A stretch of DNA of 64,000 nt from the NCBI GenBank assembly GCA_003342895.1, contig PTFA01000042.1:992001-1056000 (forward strand), written 5' to 3'. The stretch comes from Casuarius casuarius. Lineage: Eukaryota; Chordata; Aves; Casuariiformes; Casuariidae. Positions 1-11,151 of this stretch are shown here, piece by piece. A program made the position numbers and the translations under genes. Each line of letters starts with the position of its first letter. Within the stretch, counting starts at the first letter, position 1. Below the pieces are notes generated by a model. The model worked only from the letters and a program-made list of their open reading frames with translations, ran no database searches and had not been told where the DNA came from.

Positions 1-2721
1 ATATTTACTTTGGAAAACCAAGGATTGCCTTTGGTCTGAATTCTGTAGTTAGCTGAGCCTGTTAAAAAAAGCCCAGGATAGGGACAGTAATGGCAGTAAC
101 ATTATGAATGCTGCCATTACCATTCTTACCAAGATCAAAAGTGTATCCTTAGTAAAAATCACACTGCAACCATGATGTGCTGGCAGTGTTAACAAAATTC
201 CCCTTTCTTTTGCGATAAAGTCCCCGCTCCCCATATACATGTGTTTGCACACATTTTTAATTTCAATAGGCACTAGTAAAAAAGAAAACAGTGTAGCAGC
301 TTAGAGTGAATAAACTAGATATAAGTGAATAAACTGTTTACAGTTTAAGCAAATGAGATAGTGAAAGCTTTCTCTAGAGTATACTTCCATTGCATTAATA
401 ATAATGAAGAGATGCTGGTTTCTGCCACCTCAGAATATAGCCATTATGTACTTTGTAAAGCATTATATTAAAATCATGTAATTTTGAGATGATACGATAA
501 AATAGAGTGAAAACCATGACTAGCACTACGTAGATGTATCCTTTCTAGGAATTTTGAAAGGCATTTTTCCATTGAGATAACCCATCTCAGACCATAGCCA
601 ATAAATAAATAAATAAAACAGATCCTCAGAAGTATTCATACAAGCCCCAGGGATAACACATATCCAGCAGAGATGATTAAGCAGTGTCCAGAGAAAATTG
701 GTTTCCATCAGAGGCAAGGAAATTGTCCTGATCCTCCCTTCATTCTTTACAATGTTTTCCAGCAAAACCCCTTCCAGCCTCTGTGGATGTTTGAATGTGG
801 TGCCAAGGCTCTGTGCTTGTCCTCCTCTCGGAGCATCAGCCAGTCAAGTGGAAAGCACTGTGCAGTCATTTGGACACTCCAATTCACACAGTCCTCTTTC
901 CTTTCTTTTTTTCTTTTTGTAAGCATTATCCATTTTTAGCCTGGTTTCCTAAGGGAACGTTCCTGTGCAAATGCACGGTCTGTCTGTCAGTGTGCTCCTA
1001 ATACCTTGGGAAAGTTGTCTGATTTCAACTACATTTAACATAGGGCTAAATGCTAAAAGACATGACATTACCGCAAGTCTTCTGCAAAGAAGTAGGCAGG
1101 TAATGGAGAGGGCCCCTAATTAATGACTTTGTGGAGGGAGAGAGAGTACTGCTGCATGGGCTCAACAGTTGTCTCTTGTATCTGGCCTGCGAGATGCAAT
1201 GCTTTAGCCCAGCCAGGCAGGTGGGGAGGACACACAGAGGGTGGTGTGTTGTGAGGCACTTGGATGCAACACACAAGGAAGCATAGGAAGCAGGATTCAG
1301 TAGCTGGCTTCTCCTAACTGCCTCGCTTATGGATAAGACAATTTTCATTTTAAATATACATACATTCTGGGAATTTTTAACAAGACTGAATTGAAAAAAA
1401 GAAACTAAAGATGTCAGTGTTGTTAATAACAGTATTGTTGTCACAGCTGTTATCAGTAAGAAGTTATTAATAAACGAACACATCTTGGTGATCTCTCTAG
1501 ATCCTCTGTTCCTGGATGTATCTGAGTATCACAGATTCTCACTGCAAAACATTACCGAAGTTTCCTGTCCATTTGTGTAGCTAAAACTGTTAATTTGCTC
1601 TTGTTATCTCATGTTTGGATAGTAAGATGTACCTTTCTGTGGCCTTGACAAATTTATCCTGCCCCTGTGATGCACCTACAAAGCACTGCTGCAGAAACAG
1701 TTTTCCCAGTCCCTCAGCTTTGCCCATGTCATCCCTCTCTTTGCAAATTCACCTTGCTTCACCATGTCCAACATAAGTTGTCTTCACTTTCAAGACCCTC
1801 TGCCTCTCTCCCGCTGGTGAGACCCAGCTGGAAGCCAGCTCCACAGCTGTCCTCACTGAAGGGCCTTTTCATGCTTAGTGGTTTCATTTTTAAGATCCTT
1901 TCTTAAACCCAGCTCATCCTGCAGCCATGCCAGCATTCGAGCAGACAAGGGAGGCTGTGGGTACACCCTTCCCGGCACCAGCCGGCGCTTGGCTTGGCCA
2001 AAGGCTCTTGTGAAATGGCAGCTGCCTTCGGTGCCTGGAGACCACCTCTTGCCTCTGCTCACTCTTGATGCCAGCCTTTGGTGGTGCCCTGTTACTATTG
2101 CCAGCGAAGACCATTGGATACACCCAGGGGCTGGAAATACAATAATTCAAGACAGAAGAAGGGAAGGAAGCCAAATCAACACGTTCTCTTTCTTCCCCCA
2201 AGTCTTGTGTTATTTCAGAGCTGTGATGCTGGCTCTGCAACCCTGTGTTGTGCATCACCACGGTAGTCCCAGAAAGGAGACAGCCTCCCCCTTAAATGTG
2301 ACGGCTAATTTACACAATTTAGTGGAAAATGTTGAAGAGGTAGCATGTAAACTTGGCCGCTTGGTAGCATACTGCAATAGTATAGCATCCAAGGCAGCCT
2401 GAGGCTACTTTCTGCCCCATGCACAATATCTAGTGTATGGGACAAGTTCAGCTCCAGTTGTTGTCATCCAATTCCCAGTGAAATATAGTTGCTTCATTTA
2501 TGTAATTGGTAATCATACATGTTCTAAGATTTTCTTATTACTTGTGAAAATCTCTAATTACTCAGTACCTCAAAGGAACAAATTGTATAAAGCTTTTTTG
2601 TGTGGATGATTTCTTAAGGAGTTCATTGCTTTGCTTTTGAAAAAAGCTTGCTCTTTTTCTGTGTGTTTTAGTGCATTTTTACTGTATCTGTTTCCTAACT
2701 GCATCTCTGTGTCTTTCACAG
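1..2721 (+). other. HUNK: HUNK intron, 3' part (start lies upstream of the window)
   Basis: This stretch ends in a pyrimidine-rich acceptor (ctgtgtctttcacag) directly before the exon that encodes the DFG motif. I looked for the preceding HUNK exon, which should carry the HRD catalytic loop, in all three forward frames and did not see it, so the upstream exons are outside the window. The short reading frames here have no recognisable similarity. A small (ATAA)n run lies at 601-617. Nothing else is supported. The intron is phase 1, because the Asp codon of DFG is split g|ac. Confidence 0.8.
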
Positions 2722-2857
2722 ACTTTGGCTTGAGCAACTGTGCAGGCATCTTGGGTTACTCTGATCCGTTCAGCACCCAGTGTGGGAGCCCAGCATATGC
2801 AGCCCCTGAACTTCTGGCAAGGAAAAAGTACGGGCCGAAAATAGATGTTTGGTCCAT
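2722..2857 (+). CDS. HUNK: HUNK coding exon: kinase activation segment (DFG to DxW)
   Basis: This exon encodes the activation segment of a serine/threonine protein kinase. It completes the Asp of DFG from a split codon and reads FGLSNCAGILGYSDP, then FSTQCGSPAYAAPELL, then the start of subdomain IX (KIDVWS). The magnesium-binding DFG, the T-loop threonine in STQCGSP and the APE motif are all intact, so the enzyme looks catalytically competent. The T-loop fits the AMPK-related kinase pattern in which that threonine is the activating phosphosite. The acceptor is ttcacag and the donor is cat|gtgagt. The exon is 136 nt, enters in phase 1 and leaves in phase 2 (Ile split at|t). The match to remembered human HUNK is almost complete over these residues, which makes the family call very secure. 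By remembered human numbering this is exon 4. Confidence 0.97.
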
Positions 2858-4646
2858 GTGAGTTACTTCTCTTGTTCATGATTATTATTACCATCCTCAT
2901 TGCCCATTGCTCAACTCAGAAACATTATACAAGTATTTAGCTACTGTGAGCAAGACATGCTGTTGAATTAGCATGACTCTGTGAACTGTGTTGTGCAGAT
3001 ATTTTGATTTGAAATAGAACTTCCCATGCCTGCATGTAGAGCAATAGAAGATAGTGTTGTGAGATTACCGTAGAGCAGGGTCCATCACGCACTGTGTGTC
3101 TGACTTTGGATGCAGCAGAAGATACGGCTCTGGCACAAGAGGGCAAACAGCTTGCTTTGTTTTCCCCAAAGGTACCTTAAACTGTTGCGTGGGCTCCGGG
3201 CATTATCCGCAGTCACGTCTGACAGAAAAAGTGAAATCTAATCAGGTCATAACTTTGAAAGCATAGTAACCAAAGGGGAAGAGAAAGTGGCCAGAAAACT
3301 TGGTCAGACCTTTGTGAGCTTCTTAGTGTTGAGACAAAAGAGCAGACAAGAGTCCCCTACGCCAGAGGTAGAGGAAGTTGCAAAGATGTTTTTGAGTCAA
3401 TGCATTTGAACAGTAGTACAGTTTTAGACTGTGCAACGCCCTTCTGCTAGCCAGGACCTGGTGTCAGTTATCTTTGCCCCTCCTGGAGATAACTTAGCTG
3501 AATTAATGCATTTAGGAGAGGAAGTGGCTGGGGAAAAGTGCAGTAAAATCAAACAAGGGAGAATCAATGTGATCCCAAAGTCTGAAACTCAGTTGAGTTT
3601 TAGCTTTTGCAGTAGTATTGATAGATTTTCCCTCACCAGTGAACTGAGGATAATAAAATTTATATGCCTGTTGGGAACTGTGACAATTTATGAGTGGAAA
3701 TTTTTTATAGTGCTTTGAAAATGTAAAGTACTGTGTAAGTACTACTACTGTTAGGAAGGATTGGCCATAGATTATATATGAGACAAGGAGAAGTGGTAAA
3801 ATGTGTTTAAAAACCTCAGTCAAATTCACCTCTCAGTTTGATCCACTAATACCTTTTTACACTTAAAGACTCTTCAGAACTTTGCATATTGAAGCCTAAT
3901 TTGCAGTCTGTGCTCTGAGGAGACCCAGAGCTAAATTATTGTATAGCTGCTTTATTTTTCGCTGCAGCAGTGGGTCATGCGTTCACGTCAAGGATGAGGT
4001 TACCAGCACTGTGGGATGCAGGCACTCTTGCTGGGACTGGAATGCAGACAAACAGCACAGCCATCCTTCTAAGCCATTGAACCTTTTCCAGTAATAATAT
4101 CCTGTTCTTTCTTTTTTATCTAAGAAAAAAAATGTGATTAACTACTACCCTTCCTTGTAGCTGAACAACTGGTTGCTATGATCATGGTTTGTAATAGTGT
4201 ACTGCTTTAGTTTCTTTTCTGTTCACATAAATTTATTCAGCAGACCAGGGAAACAAATTCCCAAGAGGAAGGAATTCCACCCGATCGAATTTGAAGCCAT
4301 TTTAAGAGGAAAAAGAGCAAGAGTACTCAACCCACTTGTCATGGCTAGCTTTGCTGGGTCTAAATAAGCAGACATTTTTCTTCTCTGAAAAATGTAATTG
4401 TTCATTCCTGATCTTTGAGCTGCTCCAGAGGCCCTGGAGATCAGTGGAAGTCCTCAGGCGTTGAACCGGCACCTCCATGAGCAAACTTCTGAGAATTCCT
4501 GCCCAAATTGTCAAGTGCAACAGGAGGGAGGTTTCAGACAGCTGCTTCTTCACCTTTTGTAATAGACATCAAACCTTAAAGCACAAGTACAGTCACTAAA
4601 CGCTATCTTTTGGGGTTTTTTTTTTTTTCTGTCTGTTCTCTTTCAG
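2858..4646 (+). other. HUNK: HUNK intron (phase 2)
   Basis: Non-coding stretch of 1,789 bases between the two kinase exons, bounded by gtgagt and tctctttcag. A relic at about 3700-3765 resembles the 3' end of an ancient MIR/L3-type SINE and is listed separately. Otherwise I see no gene or structured RNA. The acceptor is preceded by a long T run at 4616-4628. Confidence 0.85.
3700..3765 (+). repeat. Degenerate MIR/L3-type SINE 3'-end fragment (candidate)
   Basis: The text around tagtgctttgaaaatgtaaa followed by gtactgtgtaagtactactac resembles the common sauropsid SINE/LINE 3' tail of the form agtgctttga...gtgctat.aagtgc...attattatt. It is short and heavily diverged, so this is a resemblance rather than an alignment. 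It sits inside a HUNK intron and has no evident effect on splicing. Confidence 0.35.
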
Positions 4647-4774
4647 TGGGGTAAACATGTATGCAATGTTGACTGGAACGTTACCTTTTACTGTGGAGCC
4701 GTTCAGCTTGAGAGCTTTATACCAGAAAATGGTGGACAAAGAAATGAACCCGTTTCCCACTCAGCTCTCCACAG
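4647..4774 (+). CDS. HUNK: HUNK coding exon: kinase subdomains IX-X
   Basis: This exon continues the HUNK kinase C-lobe. It completes the split Ile codon, then reads GVNMYAMLTGTLPFTVEPFS and on through LRALYQKMVDKEMNPFPTQLST. The WS-(I)-G of subdomain IX and the following hydrophobic helix, which supports the catalytic loop, are conserved. The exon is 128 nt. It starts after ctctttcag and ends aca g|gtaatt, leaving in phase 1. The only notable difference from remembered human HUNK is Phe for Leu in the NPxPTQL segment. It joins in frame with the exons on both sides, which would not be expected of a pseudogene. Confidence 0.97.
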
Positions 4775-7700
4775 GTAATTGAGGGAGGGTGCTCAGGGCT
4801 ATTCGGATCCAATTGGTTACACCCATGGTGTTGAACTCTGCATTGTGAGTCTTGGTACCAGCATAGCATGCTAATTATGAGAAATGTTCTTCTTCATTTT
4901 AGTCTCCAAAAGATCTGCAAGAGTTTCTGTAGTGTAACTTCTTTTGCTTTGACTTTTGGACATAAGCTGGAGAAGTGCCAAATAGTAATGGATATGAGCG
5001 AGGAGCAAGTCTGTGAAATCTCTTTCACAGAATAGTTGGTCAGTTTTTTATGTTCAGATGTATAGGGTATTGATGCATGAACACATTATTTTGGAATAAT
5101 AAATTCCTGGGCATTGTCGTGACCAGAGTTGGGTGATAAGCTGCCTTGAATTAACTCATATTTATTATGGAATAAGCACATGCATATAGAAAGTTATTAT
5201 GGAACAGTGACCTGCAAGAACCCTTGTGTGTTCAGAAAATTTGGAGTTATTTGTATTAATATTAGTTGTATTAATTCCTGGTTGAAAGCTATGTCACTAG
5301 GCAACAGAATCGTTTTTAAGCTTATAGCAAGACTGTGTCAATATTTGGAACAAACTCTGTTTTGTACTTAGGTTTTATTTTTGTAAACTAAATTTGATGT
5401 TCATGGAGAGCTTCTGTTCTCCTTATCTGGCAGACTGATAACTGGGGACATTCAGTAAAATTAAAATATTACAAATATAAAAAAGAGTAAAAAAGTTTAC
5501 CTTTTCACTCAGTAACCCTAAGGATGGCAACCATTATCATGGGGTATAACAAAAAGCCCATGAAAGTTGTGTCACAAGATGAATTCTCCAAGTACAGCTT
5601 TACCTGCATACGTAAAAAGTAGATAGTGCAGGATTTTCTCACACAGGTTATCTGGGCATCAAGTAGAGTGTGCTGTTCCTTATTCCCTCAGCATCTGCAT
5701 GAAGTACAGTTGTTCTGCCAGCAGTTCACAGTGCTGGCATGCTGTGAAGCGATAGCTTTACAAGTGAGCCGAGATGTTGCAAGTCTTGCCATGTATTTGA
5801 TAAATTAGTGTTTGGTACTTCCATTCTGGAGACTTGCCTTTAGTATTCAGTTACACAAAATTGCCATTTTAATGTTCTAGCACACGTTCTAAAGCCCCAC
5901 TGAGTAAATTAAAAGTAAGATTATATTGACTGCTTCATGCTGTACTGGCATAGATGCCAAATCCTGCAGCAATTGCAAAGCTCCTCTTGAATTTGGGGAC
6001 TTTGATGTCATGGTAAAAATGTATCAAATTTGCCAAAAAATGTACCAAATTTGCCTACCCTAGTGATACTTTTCCAGTAGAGAGCTGCTACACAAGAGCC
6101 ATGTACTGTATTTGAACCAGTGGACTGTTTCCCTGATCGTTGCTTTCTTTCAATCACAGTAGTCTTTAAGTAGGAGATTTCACTGACTTTATTGGGATAA
6201 CTGAGGTGGGAAAGTTTGACTCACCCATGAAAGGCCTTTAGAAGATCAGACTTTATGTAGCAGAAAAGATAACCACTGCTGCCAACAGGTTTCATTCTAC
6301 TATTTCATTCATCTTACCATTTTATCATGGAGATTGGATTTTATCACAGTTGCATCTCTGTAGAATTCATAGCTTACTGACATTATGCTCGCCAGTGAAA
6401 ACAGTACTTTGTTTCTCCGGTGAGAACTATAGCAGTTTGAACTTTCAGAAATGGAAAATTAATGGAACAGATTTAAAGACATTAACCTTTACTCACTGTG
6501 AATAAAGGTATGCATCCGTTCTTGATTTAAGTCAGCAGGCTTGCACATTCACTGACTTGGCAAACTGTGATTTAAGATGACATTTGTTCTTGCTGCTGTT
6601 AGTCTTTGGGTCAGTAGATAGCAAGTCTGCTCCTCTGCTCTGCAAATTGTTGTACTAGTTAACTCCTTAGGTATACAGATCTTTTTCTTTAGTCTGGTTT
6701 TCTTTTTTTTTTTAATTCACATAGGGATTCGAGAAGAGATTTTTTGCAATAGGCTGTTTTTGATTGTTCAGTATGATGTCTTTCAACATTTAATCTAACT
6801 GTTACCAAACACCCAGTTCCATCATAAAAGTAGCCATTCTTATCACTGAACAAGAGTGTATTTTATTTTTATTAGTTAAAATTTTAGGTAACCATGAGCA
6901 CCAAAAGCAACTGTGTAGCAGTGGGGAAAAACTGGGGTTAGTATTTGATTTTCCCAGTTGGGAAACCTTTTTTCATTAAGCTTTTAAAAAACATAGCTAT
7001 CCTAATATTGATTTTAGGTGAGCAGAGTTCAGTTGTTAAGGAAGTTGATATTAACCGTGCACACATTCCTTGTTTCTCAATTTATTGCTTCTGCATGTTT
7101 ATAGTCTTCCCAGAGAAGTGAAGCAGAGACTAGAAGAATACTCCTCAGAAGGTGTTTTTGTAGATGCTCAGTTTCTTCATTTTATAGGCTTTCTGCCTAC
7201 TTGATGTATTTTTTTGGTGTTACAGAATCCCATATCTTTCATAGCTGATAGTATGAAAGAAAATTAACTCACATTTTATCTTTCAATCATTACATGCTCG
7301 TGATTCCTCTTTTAAAGCCTATTCGGCACCATCTACAGCATGCTTTTGAAGCAGAAAAGCAGTGTTACCTTTTATGAGAGTTAAGAAATGGATCGTTCAA
7401 ACTCCAGGGATACATGGTTCATCTGATGACTTATATCCCAACTGTGAAGTACAGAATAATTGCTAATAGTCAATGAAGTCTGTCTTGAGAAGTTACTGCA
7501 CCTCGGCTAGAAGTTACCATTGCCAAGAGCAGAGAGGCAGTATGGTCCGGCAGAGGTATGCCTAAATTCTTAAGAAATGCAGACAACCATCTGTCCAATC
7601 ATAGTTTGGAGGAAGGATTTTGTTAGTTTACTGATGGCTGTGTGAAGTGAAATGGCCTTATGTCATTTTACCTGGCCAGTTTTATGAGCAGCAACTGTAT

Positions 7701-10700
7701 ACCTGAACCCACCCAGGCATGCACTTGCAGTGCAGCATTCTCTAAACATGACACTAAGTTCTTTTAGCTCATGACAAAGAAGATGAAAGCAGAAGACGAC
7801 TTGTAATCCATAGTCAGAGCTCTCTCTCTGCTTCTCTCCCTTACTGAGCTTAATATGCTAAAGGAAGTTTAAAGAGAAATTGTGTTTCTCATGATACCGG
7901 TCTTTTAATTGTCAAAAGAGCAAACTTTGCCCCCAAATTATACCATGGAAACAAAATTCCAGCGAGTGCAGGTCACTGGCTAATCAGATTAGTGCTGTCC
8001 TTGAGTTCATCGCAAATGAGGCCTTCACATTGACTTACATAACCGAGCATTGGAGGGATAATTCACGGGATCCTTTGTTCGTGAAACTACTTGGTTCGGC
8101 GTGAAAAATGACTTCAGATATAGCAAATCCAAAAATTGATTTGTTAGCTTCACGTTTGCTTCCTAGGGGATTAATTTTGCTCTCCTACGGCTGCGCAGCT
8201 AACCGAAAAAGTGCCTCTCTTCCTTGTACTATCTAACAGTTCAGATCAGCAAAGGTACTGTTCCTAATCTCGGCTGCCTTGCCTGGGTCCTGCCAGCTAG
8301 CGAGCCTCCCCAGAGGGCCCTCGTCTCTGGAATTAATTTCTCCCAGTCTGCATCTGTTGATCTTTCTACTGCTTCAAAAGCTTCATTTAATTAGTCCATC
8401 TTTTGCCGAGGGAAAAAAAAAGTAAGATTTTTAAGGAGAATTTTGCTCTGTTGGGATCTAAGAAGGGTCTTGGCTTCGGGGAGGGGTTATTTTGCCCTGA
8501 GAAGTGCCCTCAGAAGCTGTGGGTTGTGTGCGGTTTGTAACAGAGAGGCCAGGAAATACTGGAAAGATGGGGACTAAAATGAATGAACAATGGATTAGTT
8601 GTTTCCGACGTAGGGAATCCTGCTCCCAAGAAATGTGACGTGAGGGCTTTCAGGATACTCATAGAACAGTCATAACATCAACTTGCAGGAGATTTATGGG
8701 CCCAGATGTAGTCTCCTCCTGCTGTTCCTGCAATATTGCTGTCGTATGAAAAAACAAAAATGTTGGAAAAGATTTAAAGTGAAGTATCTCACATAAATCA
8801 GTGATCTGTGAAGACAGAAGGAATCCAGCTCATGCCTAGCTGACCTGGTAAAAACATAATCATAAGTCTCTCTTTCTCTCTCCCTATTATAAACTTCTTG
8901 ACAGTAGGTCTGCGCTGAAACGTATAGTCTCTCAGGGCCCTTTCCGGCTGATACTTGATTTTTGCAGGATGTTGAACACAGAGGTTACACAAGCTGTTAG
9001 GAGTCAGCACCTATCGAGTCTAATCCTGATTTATTTGACAACCCCTCGCTTCCTTGTGCACCGATGCGCTCTGGAGTGGCAGTGCAGACTTCCTGCCCCT
9101 TCCCTCAGGTGGGAAGTGATTGATGTGGTCTTTCCAAGCCAAAAATGCTCGGGGAGACAACCCACGTGCACACAAAGCAGGGGGGGAGTATTGCAGATGG
9201 GAACCTTTTAAAGTCAAGGGCTCTGTGTCTCGGTTAACATTTGTGCCCTTTTCAAATGAGCGCATCATGGCCTTATGAGCAGGCATGTCGTTCCCCTTGC
9301 ATTGGGTATGGGGACGGGGGTTCGCGAGGGTTTTCACTGCTTTTCTGGCAAAATGTGTCAGCTGCTCTGCTTCAGAATAAAGGGCAGTGTGGTGTGTTGT
9401 GCAAGTGAGACCACAGGTCTGTAAAGCAGAGTGGGAGGACTGGTTCATAATTTCATAGTTTCATCACATTAAGGCACTAGCATGTCTAGTTTGGTGTCCT
9501 TTATATCGCAAGCATTTAAGGGGCTTGTCTGCAGTTACCAAAATTAGCTGGTGTAACTGTGTTGGCAAGGCTCTACCACAGCTTACCCAGAAGACACAGC
9601 TTAACCTGCCAAAAAATCCCTGTCTTTTACAGGTAGAGCTTAAAATGCTTTCCAGTTATATGGAACCAGCAGTAGCTTTTCAGCTCATTGTGTCAGTCCT
9701 GAGGCTCTGTCAGAGAGAGGAGCAATTTATTTCATATGTCTAATCAGCAAAGAAGTTCTTGCAAAACTTTTATATACAAGCCAAGCCTCCATTTAATCAA
9801 AAATACATCTTCATTAAGTCCAAACACTTCAATTAGGGAGTTTAATTAGGATAACTCAAGAAACTATACTGTGCCACAGGCAAAGCAGAGCAGTTGTCAC
9901 GTGCTGCCACTGCCCAAAGTTTCTGCACTGATTTCCTATACTTGTCTCCTTAACAAGCAGTTGAGACATGCTGAGAATAGTCTTGGAGGGGAACTGTAGC
10001 TGTACTGCAGAATAAGATGGAAAAAAACCTCCAAGATCTTGATCAATCTGACTTAGAGAAAATTGTGCTGCAGCCACCACTTCTGTCTTTTGCTTGCTGT
10101 TGACTTCATCCAGGATTCATTTGGCATCCCACTTGACTGTATCTCCTCTACAAAATCATTCTGATTTAGTTTTTCCCAGAATTTGGTTCCTTTATCTATT
10201 GTGCAGAATTCTAGAGGACATAGTTCTTTACTACCTTGTAGTCAGTTAAGGGAATCCAGCCTTGATAATTTGACTAATAAAGACTAGAACTAGTTAAAAC
10301 AGAGTTTATTTTCAGCTCAGATACTGACTTCTTGTGAGTGTTTAAGCAAATCACTTGACTTCTTTGTTCCTAACCAAGTAAGAAACACATGACTTACTAC
10401 TGTCAGAAAAGTACTTTTGAGATTTTTTGCAAGAAAACCCTGAGGAATGGTTGAATGTCATTGAAAGTTGAAGGTTCAGTATCTGAAAACAGAACAGAGC
10501 CCATTAATTTTACTGTACTCTTTCAGTTTGGCTAAAGCCTCCTGCAGCTGATTGTAGTTTGGATGGAAGGCAGAAGAGAATTTGTCCTTATAGTGTCAAT
10601 GGGAGCAGCAAACCCGATTCTCTATGTCTTTCCTCCCAGCTCTGCATCCCTGCCATCCTCTCTACTCACCTCCAGTCTATCTCCTTCTACTTTAAACACA

Positions 10701-11015
10701 GTATGAGTGACTTGCCTGTGGCCTCACTCTCTTGTCCTCAGACAAACAGAAATTAAGTTTTGGCTAACCTGCCCAGAAACTTCAAACAAGCTCTGAAACA
10801 AAAAATGCTATTTCTCCTCTTGTTTATGACTCTATAAATCATTGTGTATTTTACTTACTAATCCCTTATCAGACTTTCTTTTTCTCAAGGACAATAAACC
10901 ATAAAGAAAAAGTTGCTTGTTAGTATATTCTTGGTCAGCTGACCATAGCTGACCATAGTAGTTAAATCGTAAAGTGTATGACATAGCTGTTGTCTTTTTC
11001 TTAATGTCTTTGCAG
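4775..11015 (+). other. HUNK: HUNK intron (6.2 kb, phase 1) with a conserved-element-like centre
   Basis: The largest HUNK intron in the window, running from gtaatt to a cttaatgtctttgcag acceptor. It encodes no recognisable protein. A small tandem duplication of a 20-bp motif (atgtatcaaatttgcc / atgtaccaaatttgcc) lies at about 6018-6057. The segment 7920-8410 stands out as AT-rich with CpG and homeodomain-type sites and is listed as a regulatory candidate. The rest looks like ordinary unique intronic sequence. Confidence 0.8.
7920..8410. promoter_or_regulatory. Candidate conserved non-coding element / enhancer in HUNK intron
   Basis: Compared with the surrounding intron this stretch is compositionally distinctive. 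It carries several TAAT-core or GATTA sites (ctaatcagattagtgctg near 7980, ggattaatt near 8170, ggaattaatt near 8330, tttaattagtcc near 8389) interleaved with CpG-containing words and no repeat signature. Such text is typical of vertebrate developmental enhancers, but conservation cannot be tested from one sequence. The call is inference only. Confidence 0.3.
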
Positions 11016-11151
11016 CGGCCATAAACTTTCTACGATCTCTACTAGAGCCAGATCCGGCAAAGAGACCAAACATCCAACAGGCGCTTGCAAATCGCTGGCT
11101 TAATGAGAATTACCCTGGAAGAGCACCACCTAACATCACGTATCCCAACAG
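11016..11151 (+). CDS. HUNK: HUNK coding exon: end of the kinase domain (subdomain XI)
   Basis: The exon begins by completing a split Ala codon and reads AINFLRSLLEPDPAKRPNIQ, then QALANRWLNENYPGRAPPNI, then TYPN and part of an Arg codon. It contains the subdomain XI arginine in the D-P-x-K-R-P motif, which closes the kinase fold, and the helix normally following it (QQALANRWLNE). The exon is 136 nt, with acceptor tctttgcag and donor aacag|gtactg, leaving in phase 2. Compared with remembered human HUNK the changes are conservative (Ala for Gly at the start, Pro-rich APPN for VPCN). The variable stretch is where the catalytic domain gives way to the linker before the UBA-like region. Confidence 0.97.

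Noticed and set aside
1046..1483. 145-codon minus-strand frame in the first intron
   Set aside because: Low-complexity Leu/Thr/Ser-rich start and no similarity; lies within a HUNK intron.
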